Notes: generated from the letters alone by a model not told the origin. DNA of 64,000 nucleotides from Parahaliea maris (GCF_008064665.1 NZ_VRZA01000002.1:1-64000), one strand, 5' to 3'; shown: positions 43,304 to 53,719, counted from the stretch's first letter. Numbers and translations are program-made.

Positions 43304-44434
43304 CTATTCCAGGCGCATACGTTCCAGAATCTCCTGCATCTCGCCACTGGCGCGCATGGCCTCGATGCCGTCCCGCGTCTGCTGCGCGGCCTCTTCGCTC
43401 TCCTCGGTGAGCAGGAAACGGATTGGTTCGTCCCGCAGTACGGCGTGGTCGGCAATGTACAGGTGGTTGTGACGGATCATTCCCTTGAGGGAGTCCACGT
43501 ACTCTGCCCCTCGCTCCGAGTAGCTCAGCAATCCGTCGGCCAGGACCAGCGAATCCAGCGGTTTACCCTCGGCGCGCAGTTGGGCCCGCAGGTGCCGGAA
43601 GTCCTCGTAGGCTGGGTGTGTCATCAGGTTGATGAAGTAGCCGCGCACACTGTCGAATGGCCATTCAAAGGCCTTGATCTGGTGGTTACCTTTGCTCGCG
43701 CGCTGCTCCTTCGGCTTGATGCCGTCGTCTTTATAGGTCCACTGCCCAAACAGCGAATGGCCCTCGACGGCGAAGCGGGAAGTGCCATAGCCACTTTCAT
43801 AGGCCGCCTGGCCAAGCGCGAGGCCGGGTGGAACCTCATCCAGACGGTAAAGCAGGCTCTCGATCATCGCCTCCAGCTCAGGGGTATTGCTCTCCAGCGC
43901 CTCCATGTATTCCCGGGTTTCACCGGGCAGCAAACCGGCAAGCCGCTGCAGCAGGGCGAGACTCTCCGGAGATACCTTGCCCTGCGTGTCCAGTTCCTTG
44001 CGGGCCTGCTCCAGGCCGCGACGGAATTCCGCCACCATGCTGTTGGCATGCATGACCAGCGGCAGCATCAGGCGGTAGAAAAAGGCTTTCTTCTGCTGGA
44101 CCGGCAGTGCCTGCGATGCCTCTTGCCAGGAGGGCTTGATCCGGGTGACCAGCAAATGAGGTACCTGCAGCGGTTCGTCGTCGGTAGGGGTGCCCCACCA
44201 ATTTTCCGCTTCGAGGAACTCGATGGTGCTGTCGACCCCTGCTGTCACCACGACCTCGGTCTCCGCCGCGACCAGGGACCCGGATGCCCTGGGGGGCGGT
44301 ACCGGAGCGGTGCTGGTTTCTGCCGCCGAGGCAGTACCTGAATCTGAATCTACCTGTTCCGGGGCCGGGTCGCCGCAGGCCTGCAACAGGAGCAGTGGGA
44401 TAGCCAGGAGGGAGCAGATCAATGTGCGGGGCAT
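43304..44434 (-). CDS. Bax-like glucosaminidase lipoprotein
   Basis: This 376-residue product has a lipoprotein signal (LLAIPLLLLQAC, lipobox LQAC at about residue 17-20), a low-complexity Pro/Ser/Ala linker to about residue 55, then a Bax/GH73-like domain: LLYRLDEVPPGLALGQAAYESGYGTSRFA, with the expected catalytic Glu in YESGYGTSRF, followed by SLFGQWTY, a loop rich in Lys, and FINLMTHPAYEDFR...LSYSERGAEYVDSLKGMI. It would cut peptidoglycan glycan strands from the envelope side. It is divergent from the AsmA gene. Upstream and downstream gaps of more than 100 bases suggest a single-gene unit. Confidence 0.9.
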   Translation of the reverse strand: MPRTLICSLLAIPLLLLQACGDPAPEQVDSDSGTASAAETSTAPVPPPRASGSLVAAETEVVVTAGVDSTIEFLEAENWWGTPTDDEPLQVPHLLVTRIKPSWQEASQALPVQQKKAFFYRLMLPLVMHANSMVAEFRRGLEQARKELDTQGKVSPESLALLQRLAGLLPGETREYMEALESNTPELEAMIESLLYRLDEVPPGLALGQAAYESGYGTSRFAVEGHSLFGQWTYKDDGIKPKEQRASKGNHQIKAFEWPFDSVRGYFINLMTHPAYEDFRHLRAQLRAEGKPLDSLVLADGLLSYSERGAEYVDSLKGMIRHNHLYIADHAVLRDEPIRFLLTEESEEAAQQTRDGIEAMRASGEMQEILERMRLE

Positions 44435-44574
44435 GGGCGGCTCTCTTCAGTCACTGTGATTTGGGCGTCAGTCTAGCGAACGGCTTTCCCTATCGGCAAG
44501 CCATCGGGTTTCCACTACGGCAGGTGATGGCCTAGAGTGTTCGCTAATTGCCTGTCAAAGACGACGCCCGATCG

Positions 44575-47001
44575 ATGAAGTTATTGAAGCCCGCCCTGGT
44601 TATTTTCCTCCTTCTCTGTGCTGCTCTGGCCGGACTTCTCGCCTACCTGCACTTTGCGGATCTCAATACCTATCGGTCCCGGATAGAGGCCGCGGGCACC
44701 GAGGCCCTGGGGCGGGAACTGCGCCTTGCAGGGGACCTCGAACTGGACCTCTGGCCCCAGGTGCTGCTGGAAGCCAATGACCTTCACCTGGCCAACGCCG
44801 AGTGGGGGAGTGAGCCGGAGATGGCGCGACTGGGTCATTTCTCCCTGCGCATCGACCCGTTGTCGGTTTTCAGGGGGCCGCTGCGCATCCTTGACCTGCG
44901 CCTGGCAGATGTCGATGTGCTTATGGAAACCAGTGCCGATGGCGAGAGCAACTGGGTGTTCTCCGATACCCGGTCCACTCCTGCGCCGGCAGGCGGCTCC
45001 CGGGGTGGCGAGAGCCTGGCGATCTGGCTCGAGCAGGCGGAAGTGGAGCGGGTACGCTTTCGGCAGCGCAGTAAAGAGGGTGAGGAGGAACGTGAAGTGT
45101 CCCTCTCCTCCCTGGCCCTCGAGGCCAACCCGGAGGGCGAACTCGAGTTATCCGGGCAGGGTGAAGTGTTTACGCTGCCCCTGGCCATTGCTGGTCGTGC
45201 CGGTCCCATGCTGGTCTTCGAGCAGACTGGCGCACTGGACTACGAGTTGTCGTTCAATCTGGGTGATACCCGCCTGGCGGTCGAGGGTGAGCGCGAGGCG
45301 CCGGCTGGGGGGGCTGGCTCCCTGCACTCGCGTCTCGAAGTGTCCGGGCTCCAGGCCCTGCTTGACCACCTGGCGTTACCCCTCACGATACCCGGCCAGA
45401 CCACGCTCGACCTGGTGTTGCGTGAAGCCGGCGACGGCCTCGAGGGTCATCTGGATGGCCAACTGGGTGATGTCACACTGACCGCGCAGCTGGCTGGCGA
45501 TGATCGCGCGCTGTCCATTGAGGGGGTGCTGACTACCCTGCAAGGGCTCGCGAACATCGCCGGCGTGTCGGGGCTGCCCGACGTGCCCCTCGAATTTGCA
45601 ACTTCCCTGGGATTCGACGACGGCCTGCAGTTGCATCAGCTGGAACTCAGTGCCGGGGATACCCGACTCGCAGCCAGCGGCAAGGTCGGCGGTAGCGAGG
45701 CCGTCACGACACTGAAGGTGGAGGCGCGGGGTGAACAGGCCGCGACCTGGCATACCGCCCTGCCAGCGCAGCCGTTCGCACTGTCGGCCCAACTCGACCT
45801 GTCCGCTGCGGAGCTGGTTGCCGACCCACTGCTACTGGAGTTGGGAGAGAGCGACCTGCAGGGCTCGGTTCGGGTGCTCACGGCTGAAGCACCCGCGGTG
45901 ACGCTGGATTTACAGTCCAGGCGGATTGACCTGCCGCAGCTCACCGGTACCGAGGTTGCGGGTGCGCCAACGTCTGTCGCCGGTGGGACCGAGGCACAAG
46001 CCGGCAAGCAGGGCGCAAAGCGCAGCGCGAGTAAACAGCGCTACGTGTTCACTGATGACCCCTTACCCTTCGGTGCACTTCAGGGCAACGAGATCGATGG
46101 GCACTGGACGATCGAGGAGCTGGTTACCCCTGTCCTTGGCCTTGAGTCTGTTGATCTGGTAGCCAGCCTCCACCAGGGCAGGCTTACAGCGGACACTTCC
46201 TTCTCGGGTGCCCAGGGTGGTGTGGGGCGCAATCACCTGGAAATAGCCAGCGAAGGTGAAAGCGGTACCCTGCTGCTCAGTAATCGCCTGCGGGGACTGA
46301 GGGTCAATCTCGCCTCTGGCGAGGTGTCCCAGGCCAGCGATATTCCGCCGCTCGATCTGACGCTCGACCTCACCGCCATGGGCGCCAGTGCCAGGGCCAT
46401 GGCCGAGAGTAGTGAGGGCGACATACTGCTGACCTTTGGCCGGGGACTCCTGAGCAATAACCTCATGGAGCGCTATTCGGGTGATATTCTCGCGCAACTG
46501 GTGACCGCGCTGAACCCGTTTGCACAAACCCAGACCCAGGCACAACTGCAGTGCGTTGTGGTGGGGGTCGACATTGAGGAGGGGTTGGCGCAAATCGATC
46601 CAGTGCTGCTGCAGTCTGCCAAGTTGCAGGTGGTTGCCGGTGGTACGCTGGACCTGAACACCGAGAAGCTCAATATCGAGTTCAATACCCGGCCGCGCTC
46701 CGGGGTGGGGGTGAGTGCGGATATGTTCGTGACCCCCTTCGTGTCACTGGAGGGAACGCTGTCCAGGCCGGGGGTCGGAATGAACGAAACCAGTACCCTG
46801 CTCACGGCAGGAGCAGCCATGGCGACGGGCGGCATGTCGATTCTGTGGAAGGGGATGCTGGACCGTGCTTCCGGTGCGCTGGACCAGTGCAAGACCACAC
46901 TGCAGGAGTACCAGCATCCGGCGCTGGAGGATGGGGCGCCTATTCGGCCGCCGGCATCGCCGATGCCAGGGCTTTCAATGCGGCTTTCTCCTCATCACTG
47001 A
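44575..47001 (+). CDS. AsmA-family inner-membrane-anchored protein
   Basis: This 808-residue protein has one N-terminal membrane helix (LLKPALVIFLLLCAALAGLLAYLHF). The AsmA start follows (YRSRIEAAGTEALGRELRLAGDLELDLWPQVLLEANDLHLANAEWGSEPEMARLG), and the C-terminal AsmA_2-like segment includes TAMGASARAMAESSEGDILLTFGRGLLSNNLMERYSGDIL, LQCVVVGVDIEEGLA and LNIEFNTRPRSGVGVSADMFVTPFVSLEGTLSRP. AsmA proteins form long grooves that are thought to carry lipids from inner to outer membrane. ATG 44575 is preferred over a TTG at 44548. Its last 62 bases overlap the tail of the cytochrome gene on the other strand. Confidence 0.93.
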   Translation: MKLLKPALVIFLLLCAALAGLLAYLHFADLNTYRSRIEAAGTEALGRELRLAGDLELDLWPQVLLEANDLHLANAEWGSEPEMARLGHFSLRIDPLSVFRGPLRILDLRLADVDVLMETSADGESNWVFSDTRSTPAPAGGSRGGESLAIWLEQAEVERVRFRQRSKEGEEEREVSLSSLALEANPEGELELSGQGEVFTLPLAIAGRAGPMLVFEQTGALDYELSFNLGDTRLAVEGEREAPAGGAGSLHSRLEVSGLQALLDHLALPLTIPGQTTLDLVLREAGDGLEGHLDGQLGDVTLTAQLAGDDRALSIEGVLTTLQGLANIAGVSGLPDVPLEFATSLGFDDGLQLHQLELSAGDTRLAASGKVGGSEAVTTLKVEARGEQAATWHTALPAQPFALSAQLDLSAAELVADPLLLELGESDLQGSVRVLTAEAPAVTLDLQSRRIDLPQLTGTEVAGAPTSVAGGTEAQAGKQGAKRSASKQRYVFTDDPLPFGALQGNEIDGHWTIEELVTPVLGLESVDLVASLHQGRLTADTSFSGAQGGVGRNHLEIASEGESGTLLLSNRLRGLRVNLASGEVSQASDIPPLDLTLDLTAMGASARAMAESSEGDILLTFGRGLLSNNLMERYSGDILAQLVTALNPFAQTQTQAQLQCVVVGVDIEEGLAQIDPVLLQSAKLQVVAGGTLDLNTEKLNIEFNTRPRSGVGVSADMFVTPFVSLEGTLSRPGVGMNETSTLLTAGAAMATGGMSILWKGMLDRASGALDQCKTTLQEYQHPALEDGAPIRPPASPMPGLSMRLSPHH

Positions 47002-47527
47002 GCGGCACCGGTTCACAGCGCGGGTCGGTTTTCTGGATGGCCCGCAGCATGGTCGGGGTCAGGGGGATCGGGTCGCAGCCGTGGCCCTGCTCGCACACCA
47101 GGTCCCACTGCGGTTCGGCCTTGACGTGGCAGGCGAAACAGTTGCCGCCGAAGCGGTTCACCACGTCGACAAAGCCCCGGGCGGTGATCTTCGAGCCTTC
47201 CGGGCTGACTTCCAGTTCAAAAAACTCCCAGTCGTTGGTCGCCGGTGAAAAACCGGTTTCGCGCTTCACCATGACTTCGGTGGGCACCAGCTGGACCACT
47301 GAACCTTCCGGGTAGCGGCCTCCCTCCGGGGAGTTGGCGACCTGCAGGGTGGCGTCCAGGTTGCCGGCCAGGTTGTCGACGAAGAAACCCCGGACCGGGG
47401 TCATATCGCGAATGCAGTCGAACGTCTCGGCGCTGATCTCATCCCCACTGAAGGCGGAGGCGGACACCGTCAGGCCCGCTGCCACAAGCAATACGTTGAG
47501 GCCTGTTGTCTGTCTGGTCTGTTGCAT
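46940..47527 (-). CDS. Secreted P460-like c-type cytochrome
   Basis: This 195-residue product has a signal peptide (NVLLVAAGLTVSASA). The mature part is a beta-rich P460-like fold ending in the single heme-attachment motif CFACH, preceded by VVNRFGGN and followed by VKAEPQWDLVCEQGHGCDPIPL, which contains two further cysteines. Cytochromes of this type are periplasmic; the P460 cross-link Lys cannot be confirmed by eye. ATG 47527 has GGAG seven bases upstream; the longer frame to 47557 is less likely. It overlaps the AsmA gene tail to tail by 62 bases and follows the AEC transporter by 67 bases in the same direction. Confidence 0.85.
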   Translation of the reverse strand: MQQTRQTTGLNVLLVAAGLTVSASAFSGDEISAETFDCIRDMTPVRGFFVDNLAGNLDATLQVANSPEGGRYPEGSVVQLVPTEVMVKRETGFSPATNDWEFFELEVSPEGSKITARGFVDVVNRFGGNCFACHVKAEPQWDLVCEQGHGCDPIPLTPTMLRAIQKTDPRCEPVPLSDEEKAALKALASAMPAAE

Positions 47528-47594
47528 GGCCGAGCTCCTTTCGTTCAGTTTATCCAAACCCTTACGCGGGAGGAGAGCTCCCGGATCACCCGGC

Positions 47595-48494
47595 CTACAA
47601 TACCAGCATCAGGGCCAGGGGCAGCATGAAAACCGTGGCCAGGTTGCCAATAAGTACGATGGCCGCCACCCGCTCCGGGTCCTGGTGGTAGCGTTCCGCG
47701 AACAGGAAATTCATCACCGCCGGTGGCAGTGCGCCAAACACCAGCAGCATCGCAGTGTCGCGCTCGTTGAGTCCCAGTAATCCCGCCAGCACCCAGGCCA
47801 GGCCGATGCCCACTACCGGCCGGACGAGCGCACCGACCAGCGGCGCACCCAGGTCGGTAAAGCGCACATGGCGCATGCGGACACCCAGCGCAAACAGCAG
47901 CAGGGGTACCGCCACATTGCCCAGTAATTGCAGGGCCGTGACCACCGGCTCCCAGACCGGAATCCGCAGCACTGCGATGGTGATGCCCACCGCCACACTG
48001 ATCAGGGTCGGGTTGCGCCACAGGCGCAGCAGGCTGGCGTGGCTGTCGAGCATGTGCACGCCCACCGAAAAATGCAGCACGTTGGACACCGTATACAGAA
48101 TGACCGCCGCGGGGAGGGCGCTCTCACCCCAGGTGAGCACGGCCAGGGGAATGCCGATGTTGGCGGAGTTGTTGAACATCATCGGTGGGACAAAGGTGCG
48201 CCAGGGGAGCCGAAGCCAGCGCGCCACCGGAAAAGCGAGTGCGCCACAGAGCAGCAGGAGGATGGCGGCGGCCCCTGCCAGGCCAATGTAGCGCTCCGGT
48301 TCGAAGTTGCGACTGGCCATGGCCCCCAGGATCAGGGCCGGAACGAAAATGTCCATGTTGATCCGGTTGGCAACCTTCATCTCCGGGTTGTGGCGCAGGC
48401 CGTAGAAGTAGCCCACCAGCACGATGGCGACGATGGGGAACAGGATGCCCAGGATGCGGGCCACGATCCCGCTATCGAATGACAGTTCTAGCAT
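47595..48494 (-). CDS. AEC-family transporter (auxin-efflux-carrier-like permease)
   Basis: This 299-residue protein has about ten membrane helices in two halves of five, with the broken-helix motifs of the family: MMFNNSANIGIPLAVLTWGESAL in the first half and GALPPAVMNFLFAERYHQDPERVAAIVL in the second. Bacterial members move organic acids or similar anions, and substrates cannot be read from sequence. The gene starts 22 bases after selU and so is probably in the selD-selU operon, although a link to selenium is not established. Confidence 0.9.
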   Translation of the reverse strand: MLELSFDSGIVARILGILFPIVAIVLVGYFYGLRHNPEMKVANRINMDIFVPALILGAMASRNFEPERYIGLAGAAAILLLLCGALAFPVARWLRLPWRTFVPPMMFNNSANIGIPLAVLTWGESALPAAVILYTVSNVLHFSVGVHMLDSHASLLRLWRNPTLISVAVGITIAVLRIPVWEPVVTALQLLGNVAVPLLLFALGVRMRHVRFTDLGAPLVGALVRPVVGIGLAWVLAGLLGLNERDTAMLLVFGALPPAVMNFLFAERYHQDPERVAAIVLIGNLATVFMLPLALMLVL

Positions 48495-48515
48495 CAGGTG
48501 AAATAACCGCTGGAG

Positions 48516-49622
48516 TTAATGGGGGAGCCCGGGCAGGGCGCGAAGGTAGTCCCGCACGGCGGCGGACGGACCGCGAAACACGATGAGTTCTTGCTTCTGG
48601 CTGAGCTGGTAATCGTACATCGGGTCGTAGTAATCGCGCAGCAGGATGCGAATCCACTCGCGATGCAGGCCGCTCTCTCCGGCCGCCTGTTCCTCCAGTG
48701 CCTGCAGCAGAATGCGCTCCAGTTCCCGGTGGCGGGCTCCACCCAGCCGGCGTTGCAGCCGGGCCAGTGAGTCCTGCAGATCGGTCGCGTAGGCGGAGAA
48801 GCCCTCCTCTGGCCCCAACTCCGCCTGCCACTCATCGAGCTTGTCGAGAATATAGTGGCGATAGCTGTGTTCTACCCTGGCCTCGAGATCCTGTTCCACC
48901 AGTACCCGCGGTGCAGAGGCCATCAGCGTGCGCAGGGTATGGGGCAGGGCGCAGCGACCGATCAGCAGGCTCTCATCCTCGAGCAGTATGGGCCGGCCCG
49001 GGAGACTGTAATCCAGGCGCAGCAGGTCGATGGCGAGGCGGTTCTCGAAGTCGATCTGGGAGGGCTGCCCACCGGGGCGCCTGCCGAAGCTGCTGCCCCG
49101 GTGGTGGGCCAGGCCTTCCAGGTCGATGCTGCCTGGAAGGCCATTTAGCAGGTCGGTCTTGCCGCAACCGGTGCGTCCCGCAATCACAACCAGTGGCGCG
49201 GCCGCCAACACCCGCTCGGTGGTATCGATGAGGAAGCGGCGCATGGCCTTGTAGCCGCCGAGCACGCGGGGGTATTCGATTCCGGAATCCTGCAGCCACT
49301 GCTGTACGGTCTGGCTGCGCAGCCCGCCGCGCCAGCAGAACAGGTAGCCATCGGGATGGGCCCGGGCGAAGTCCAGCCACTGCTGCAGTCGCGCCTCCCG
49401 GGTGGCACCGCTGACCAGCTGGTGTCCGAGCTCGATGGCGGCCTGCTGGCCTTCGCGTTTGTAACAGGTGCCGACCCGGGCGCGTTCGGCGTCGGTCATC
49501 AGCGGCAGGCTGGCGGTGTGGGGGAACGAGCCCTTTTCGTATTCCGCCGGAGCGCGGGTATCGAACATCGGCGTGTCCCGCAGGAACAGGTTGGCGTAAT
49601 CGTCCGTGTCCGCTCGACTCAC
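48516..49622 (-). CDS. selU: tRNA 2-selenouridine synthase
   Basis: This 368-residue enzyme (also named MnmH or YbbB; E. coli 364) replaces the sulfur of 2-thiouridine at tRNA wobble position 34 with selenium, using selenophosphate and a geranylated intermediate. It has an N-terminal rhodanese domain with catalytic Cys96 in [10 protein letters not shown] and a P-loop domain with AGRTGCGKT (148-156) and RGSSFG. The start is GTG 49622, which overlaps the selD stop (GTGA), so translation is coupled to its selenophosphate supplier. The frame is open to 49775, but that part lies inside selD. Confidence 0.95.
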   Translation of the reverse strand: MSRADTDDYANLFLRDTPMFDTRAPAEYEKGSFPHTASLPLMTDAERARVGTCYKREGQQAAIELGHQLVSGATREARLQQWLDFARAHPDGYLFCWRGGLRSQTVQQWLQDSGIEYPRVLGGYKAMRRFLIDTTERVLAAAPLVVIAGRTGCGKTDLLNGLPGSIDLEGLAHHRGSSFGRRPGGQPSQIDFENRLAIDLLRLDYSLPGRPILLEDESLLIGRCALPHTLRTLMASAPRVLVEQDLEARVEHSYRHYILDKLDEWQAELGPEEGFSAYATDLQDSLARLQRRLGGARHRELERILLQALEEQAAGESGLHREWIRILLRDYYDPMYDYQLSQKQELIVFRGPSAAVRDYLRALPGLPH

Positions 49623-50671
49623 GGGCGAACCTCGATGCGATGGGGGTGCTGCTGTTCCACCAACTCGCCGATACAGCCACTGTGCACACCGTGTTGCTGT
49701 AGTAGCGCTTCCAGCGCTGGCGCCTGCTCCGGGCGCACCGCAATCAGCAGGCCGCCGCTGGTCTGGGGGTCGCACAGCAGCGCCCGCTGGTTGTCGCTCA
49801 AGGGCGCCAGCCGGTGGCCGTAGGCCTCGAAGTTACGGCCGGTCCCACCCGGCAGGCAGCCGGCCTCGATATAAGCCCGTACCGGCTCCAGTACGGGAAT
49901 GGCCGACTCCTGCAGTACTGCGTTGACCCCGCTGCCCTCGCAGACTTCCAGCAGGTGCCCCATCAGGCCGAACCCGGTGACATCGGTCACCGCCTCGACA
50001 CCCTCGATATCCGAGACCGCCGCGCCAACCGCATTCAGGGTGCACATGACATCGCGGGCGAGCGACGTGTGTTCCGGCTGCAGTTTTTTCTGCTTCTGGG
50101 CCGTAGTCAGGATGCCGATGCCCAGGGGCTTGGTGAGATAGAGCCGGCAACCGGCCGTCGCGCTGTCGTTGCGCTGCAGGCGGCTTTTGTTCACCAGTCC
50201 GGTCACAGCCAGACCAAACACGGGTTCCGGGGAATCGATGCTGTGGCCACCGGCCAGGCTGATGCCCGCGTCGGCGCAAACCTGCCGGCCGCCGTCCACT
50301 ACCAGGCGGGCGATGTCCGGGCCGAGCACATTCACCGGCCAGCCCAGGATCGCAACGGCCATCAGTGGCCGGCCGCCCATGGCGTAAATGTCGCTGATGG
50401 CATTGGTGGCGGCGATGCGGCCAAAGTCGAAGGGGTCGTCGACGATGGGCATGAAGAAGTCAGTGGTGCTGAGAATCACCTGGCCATCACCCAGGTCGTA
50501 GGCGGCGGCGTCGTCGCGACTGCCGTTGCCCACCAGCAGCCTGTTGTCGTCGGGGAGGCTGAGGTTTGACGCGAGAATGCTGTCGAGGACCTTGGGGGAG
50601 ATCTTGCAGCCGCATCCCGCCCCGTGGCTGTACTCGGTCAGGCGAATGGCTGAGGTGGGTTCTGGGTTCAT
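49619..50671 (-). CDS. selD: Selenide, water dikinase (selenophosphate synthase)
   Basis: This 350-residue enzyme makes selenophosphate from selenide and ATP. The N terminus [20 protein letters not shown] is nearly the E. coli sequence; the catalytic Cys20 and Lys23 match E. coli Cys17 and Lys20, and the position is Cys, not Sec. The ATP-binding motifs [47 protein letters not shown] and the final [10 protein letters not shown] are all intact. ATG 50671 has GGAGGAG five bases upstream. It is followed at once by selU, so the visible selenium use is tRNA modification; whether Sec insertion (selA, selB) exists cannot be told here. Confidence 0.97.
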   Translation of the reverse strand: MNPEPTSAIRLTEYSHGAGCGCKISPKVLDSILASNLSLPDDNRLLVGNGSRDDAAAYDLGDGQVILSTTDFFMPIVDDPFDFGRIAATNAISDIYAMGGRPLMAVAILGWPVNVLGPDIARLVVDGGRQVCADAGISLAGGHSIDSPEPVFGLAVTGLVNKSRLQRNDSATAGCRLYLTKPLGIGILTTAQKQKKLQPEHTSLARDVMCTLNAVGAAVSDIEGVEAVTDVTGFGLMGHLLEVCEGSGVNAVLQESAIPVLEPVRAYIEAGCLPGGTGRNFEAYGHRLAPLSDNQRALLCDPQTSGGLLIAVRPEQAPALEALLQQHGVHSGCIGELVEQQHPHRIEVRP

Positions 50672-50810
50672 GGATCTCCTCCCGGGCTTGAAGCCCGTGA
50701 TGATACGTGAATGGCCGGGGCGGGCCCAGTGATGGGCGCTCGCGCGAGGTACCTCGGGCAGGGCCGATTCAGTACACTGTGCACTGTGACTTGCAAAAGG
50801 AAGATGATCC

Positions 50811-51266
50811 GTGGATCTGGCGGAAGACGAACAGTGGATGCGCCGCGCCCTGGCCCTGGCTGACCGCGCCGAACTGGAGGGCGAAGTGCCCATCGGTGCG
50901 GTGGTGGTACGTGACGGCCAGTTGCTTGGCGAGGGCTGGAACTCGGTCATCAGCTACGCCGACCCCTCCGCCCACGCAGAAATGGTCGCCCTGCGCGACG
51001 CCGCCAAGGTGGTGGGTAACTACCGCCTGCCCGGCGCTACGCTGTACGTCACCCTCGAACCCTGCACCATGTGCGCAGGCGCCCTGATCCACGCCCGTAT
51101 CGAGCGCCTGGTGTTCGCCGCCCGGGAACCGCGTGCGGGTGTGGTCTGCAGTACCTGCTGCCTGCTGGATGAACCGCGTTACAACCACCGGGTGAACTGG
51201 CAGGAGGGGGTGCTGGCGGAGGACAGCAGTCAAAGGTTGCGGGCGTTCTTCCGCGCCAGGCGATAA
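50811..51266 (+). CDS. tadA: tRNA adenosine(34) deaminase
   Basis: This 151-residue zinc deaminase converts A34 of tRNA-Arg(ACG) to inosine. The zinc site is His55 in AHAEM with catalytic Glu57, and Cys85/Cys88 in EPCTMC. The [28 protein letters not shown] and C-terminal YNHRV elements are as in TadA. An unusual CSTCC stretch stands where most family members have a small-residue segment. Translation starts at GTG 50811, preceded by AAGGA. It lies divergent from selD. Confidence 0.95.
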   Translation: MDLAEDEQWMRRALALADRAELEGEVPIGAVVVRDGQLLGEGWNSVISYADPSAHAEMVALRDAAKVVGNYRLPGATLYVTLEPCTMCAGALIHARIERLVFAAREPRAGVVCSTCCLLDEPRYNHRVNWQEGVLAEDSSQRLRAFFRARR

Positions 51267-51352
51267 GTTCCGTTGCCATCTGCACCCGGGTCGATTCACC
51301 TGGCCGTCGCACGCTGATACAGTCCGGGTGTCAAACTGACAGGAAAACCGGG

Positions 51353-52207
51353 ATGCCAATAATAATCACTCCAACCGGCCAGGCCTGTGGCGCTGTCGTC
51401 ACTGGCCTGGACCTCAGCCAACCCCTTTCACCGCAGACCGTGGCGGAACTGCGCCAGGCCTGGCTCAAGCACCTGGTGTTGAGCTTTCCCGAGCAGCGGC
51501 TTGCGGACGACGATCTCGAGCGTTTTACCCTGTATTTCGGGCCCTTCGGCCAGGATCCCTTCATCAAGCCCATCGCCGGGCGCGAACACGTGATCGCCAT
51601 TCGCCGGGATGCCGGTGAAACGTCCAGTTTGTTCGCCGAGAGCTGGCATTCCGATTGGAGCTTCCAGCGCACGCCTCCGGCGGGCACCTGCCTGTACGGG
51701 ATCACCATCCCGCCCCACGGCGGTGACACCCTGTTTGCCAATCAGCAACTGGCCTGGCGCGAGATGCCAAGGGAACTGCGGCAGCGGATAGAGGGCCTCA
51801 CCGCCATTCACTCGGCGATGGGTGGCTATGCACCGGATGGCCTATACGGTGAGCAGGACAAGGCGGCGGGGCGTAGTATGGCCATCGAACCTTCAGATGC
51901 AGCGCGGGATACCTGCCTCCACCCGCTGGTCAGGCCGCATCCGGAAACCGGCGAGATGGGCCTGTTCAGTTGTCTTGGCTACATTGTCGGTATTGACGGT
52001 ATGGCGCAGGACGAGGCCATTGCCCTGCTCGGTGAGCTACATGGCTGGCAGACCCGGGAGGAATTCATCTATCGGCATGCCTGGCAGCCGGGGACCCTGG
52101 TGATGTGGGACAACCGCTCGGTGTTGCACTGCGCTACCGGGGGCTACGAGGGCTATGACCGGCTCCTGCACCGGACTACTATCGGCGCTGCGGCGGTAGC
52201 TGCCTGA
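51353..52207 (+). CDS. TauD/TfdA-family Fe(II)/2-oxoglutarate dioxygenase
   Basis: This 284-residue enzyme has the TauD fold with the Fe(II) facial triad His99-x-Asp101 (ESWHSDWSF) and His259 (DNRSVLHCATG), and the 2-oxoglutarate-binding Arg near 274 (LLHRTTI). GGDTLFANQQLAW and the N-terminal GLDLSQPL are also typical. Members oxidise taurine, aryloxyacids or other small acids. No sulfonate or aromatic genes are near, so the substrate remains open. It is convergent with mltF (7-base gap). Confidence 0.92.
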   Translation: MPIIITPTGQACGAVVTGLDLSQPLSPQTVAELRQAWLKHLVLSFPEQRLADDDLERFTLYFGPFGQDPFIKPIAGREHVIAIRRDAGETSSLFAESWHSDWSFQRTPPAGTCLYGITIPPHGGDTLFANQQLAWREMPRELRQRIEGLTAIHSAMGGYAPDGLYGEQDKAAGRSMAIEPSDAARDTCLHPLVRPHPETGEMGLFSCLGYIVGIDGMAQDEAIALLGELHGWQTREEFIYRHAWQPGTLVMWDNRSVLHCATGGYEGYDRLLHRTTIGAAAVAA

Positions 52208-52214
52208 AAGGTGG

Positions 52215-53648
52215 TCAGAGTGCCCGCAGGGCCGTCCGGCTCAATACCGGAGGCAGGTACTGCTGCACATCCTGCGGCGGTGCCAGCTGGTCCACGGGGC
52301 TCGCCTGCCACTGCAGGATACTGTAGTAGTGGCGGATATTCTGGACATAACTGACCGCCTCCAGACCGCGGGCGTAACCGTAGCGCGTGGTGCGGTAGTA
52401 CTGCCGCTTCTGTAGCAGGGGCAGGCGCTCCATCACATCGCTCCACAAGTCCGGGTCGGCCCCCTGGCGGTCGGTCAGCACCCGGGCGTCCTCGAGGTGG
52501 GCCATGCCGATGTTGTAGGCCGCCAGCGCCAGCCAGGTGCGGTCCGGCTCGGTGATGTCTTCGGGCAGGCGGCGGCGGATGTCCTTCAGGTAACGGGCTC
52601 CGCCACGCAGGCTCTGGCGAGGGTCGGTGCGATCCTTCACGCCCATTTCGCGGGCGGTGGGCCGGGTCAGCATCATCAGGCCGCGCACGCCGGTGGGGGA
52701 GGTGGCCTTGGGGTCCCAGTGGGATTCCTGGTAGGCGATGGCGGCCAGCAGATGCCAGTCCAACTGGTACTCCTCCGCTACCTGGCGAATCATTTCCTCG
52801 TAGCGGGGCAGGGTGCTCTCCATGTTGCGGGCAAAGGTGTGCGAACCAATCCGTGACAGCACCGCCGCGTGGCCGAAATGCTGCTCCCTCATGCGGGCCA
52901 GTTCGCCGCTGTCGCGCAGCTCGGCAAAGAAGGCGTTGACGGCAGACCGCAACTGTTCCCCCTGTTGCCCCGGGGGCAGGTACCAGACCATTTCCTGCTC
53001 GTTGCCCAGCTCGAAAGCGGTAGCCAGCCGCGGATACAGGCTCTGTTGCACGCGGAATTCGTTGGAGTCGACGATGGCGAATTGGGCCTCGCCACTGGCC
53101 ACCTTCTCCAGTAACTCCATGGAGTCCGCCTCCTCGATTTCCTGCCAGCTCAGTTCGGGAAAGCCGGTGAGCTTCAGCGCTCTGAGCGACTCGGCGTGGC
53201 TGCTGTCGCGCAGCACCAGGATCTCGCTGGCGCCGATGTCGGCCAGGCTGGCGGGGCGCCGGTTGCCGGTCTTGTAGATGACAGTCGGGGTGAGGGATGC
53301 ATAGGGCGCCGAGTGACCGAATTCGTCGCCGCGCAGGGCGGTGAGGCTGAGGCCGGCGGCGGCGATATCCACCTCGCCCCGTCGCAGGCGGGTGAACAGG
53401 GCGTCCAGGCTGAAGGCCGGGTGCATTTTCAGTTCCACGCCCAGGTATTCCGAGAAGCGTTCCGCCAGGTCGTACTCAAAACCCGCGGCGCCGTTCTTGT
53501 CGAGGTAATAGGTGGTGGGACTGTTGCGGCTGACCACCCACAGCTCGCCCCGTTCCTCGATGGCAGAGAGGCGGTCGCCATTGCTGCAACCCGCTGCCAG
53601 CAGCAGCGGGAGGAGGATACAGCAGAGTCTGGCGGATACAGCGCGCAT
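52215..53648 (-). CDS. mltF: Membrane-bound lytic murein transglycosylase F
   Basis: This 477-residue lipoprotein (signal [10 protein letters not shown]) has a solute-binding-like regulatory domain (about 30-265: [44 protein letters not shown]) followed by an SLT family 1E catalytic domain (about 285-445: [32 protein letters not shown]). The Glu of YQESHW is the catalytic acid. It cleaves glycan strands of peptidoglycan to anhydromuropeptides. It is divergent from purL, the classical neighbour of mltF in gammaproteobacteria, which supports the call. Confidence 0.97.
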   Translation of the reverse strand: MRAVSARLCCILLPLLLAAGCSNGDRLSAIEERGELWVVSRNSPTTYYLDKNGAAGFEYDLAERFSEYLGVELKMHPAFSLDALFTRLRRGEVDIAAAGLSLTALRGDEFGHSAPYASLTPTVIYKTGNRRPASLADIGASEILVLRDSSHAESLRALKLTGFPELSWQEIEEADSMELLEKVASGEAQFAIVDSNEFRVQQSLYPRLATAFELGNEQEMVWYLPPGQQGEQLRSAVNAFFAELRDSGELARMREQHFGHAAVLSRIGSHTFARNMESTLPRYEEMIRQVAEEYQLDWHLLAAIAYQESHWDPKATSPTGVRGLMMLTRPTAREMGVKDRTDPRQSLRGGARYLKDIRRRLPEDITEPDRTWLALAAYNIGMAHLEDARVLTDRQGADPDLWSDVMERLPLLQKRQYYRTTRYGYARGLEAVSYVQNIRHYYSILQWQASPVDQLAPPQDVQQYLPPVLSRTALRAL

Positions 53649-53719
53649 CGGGGCATTCTAGCTGTGGGGCGGGTATCCCGGACAGTGACTATTACCGTGG
53701 TCACGGGGGGGAATATCGG

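Noticed and set aside
43101-43472. 123-residue plus-strand open frame near the Bax-like gene
   Set aside because: It overlaps the 3' part of the Bax-like gene on the other strand. It is Ser/Arg-rich with no homology pattern.
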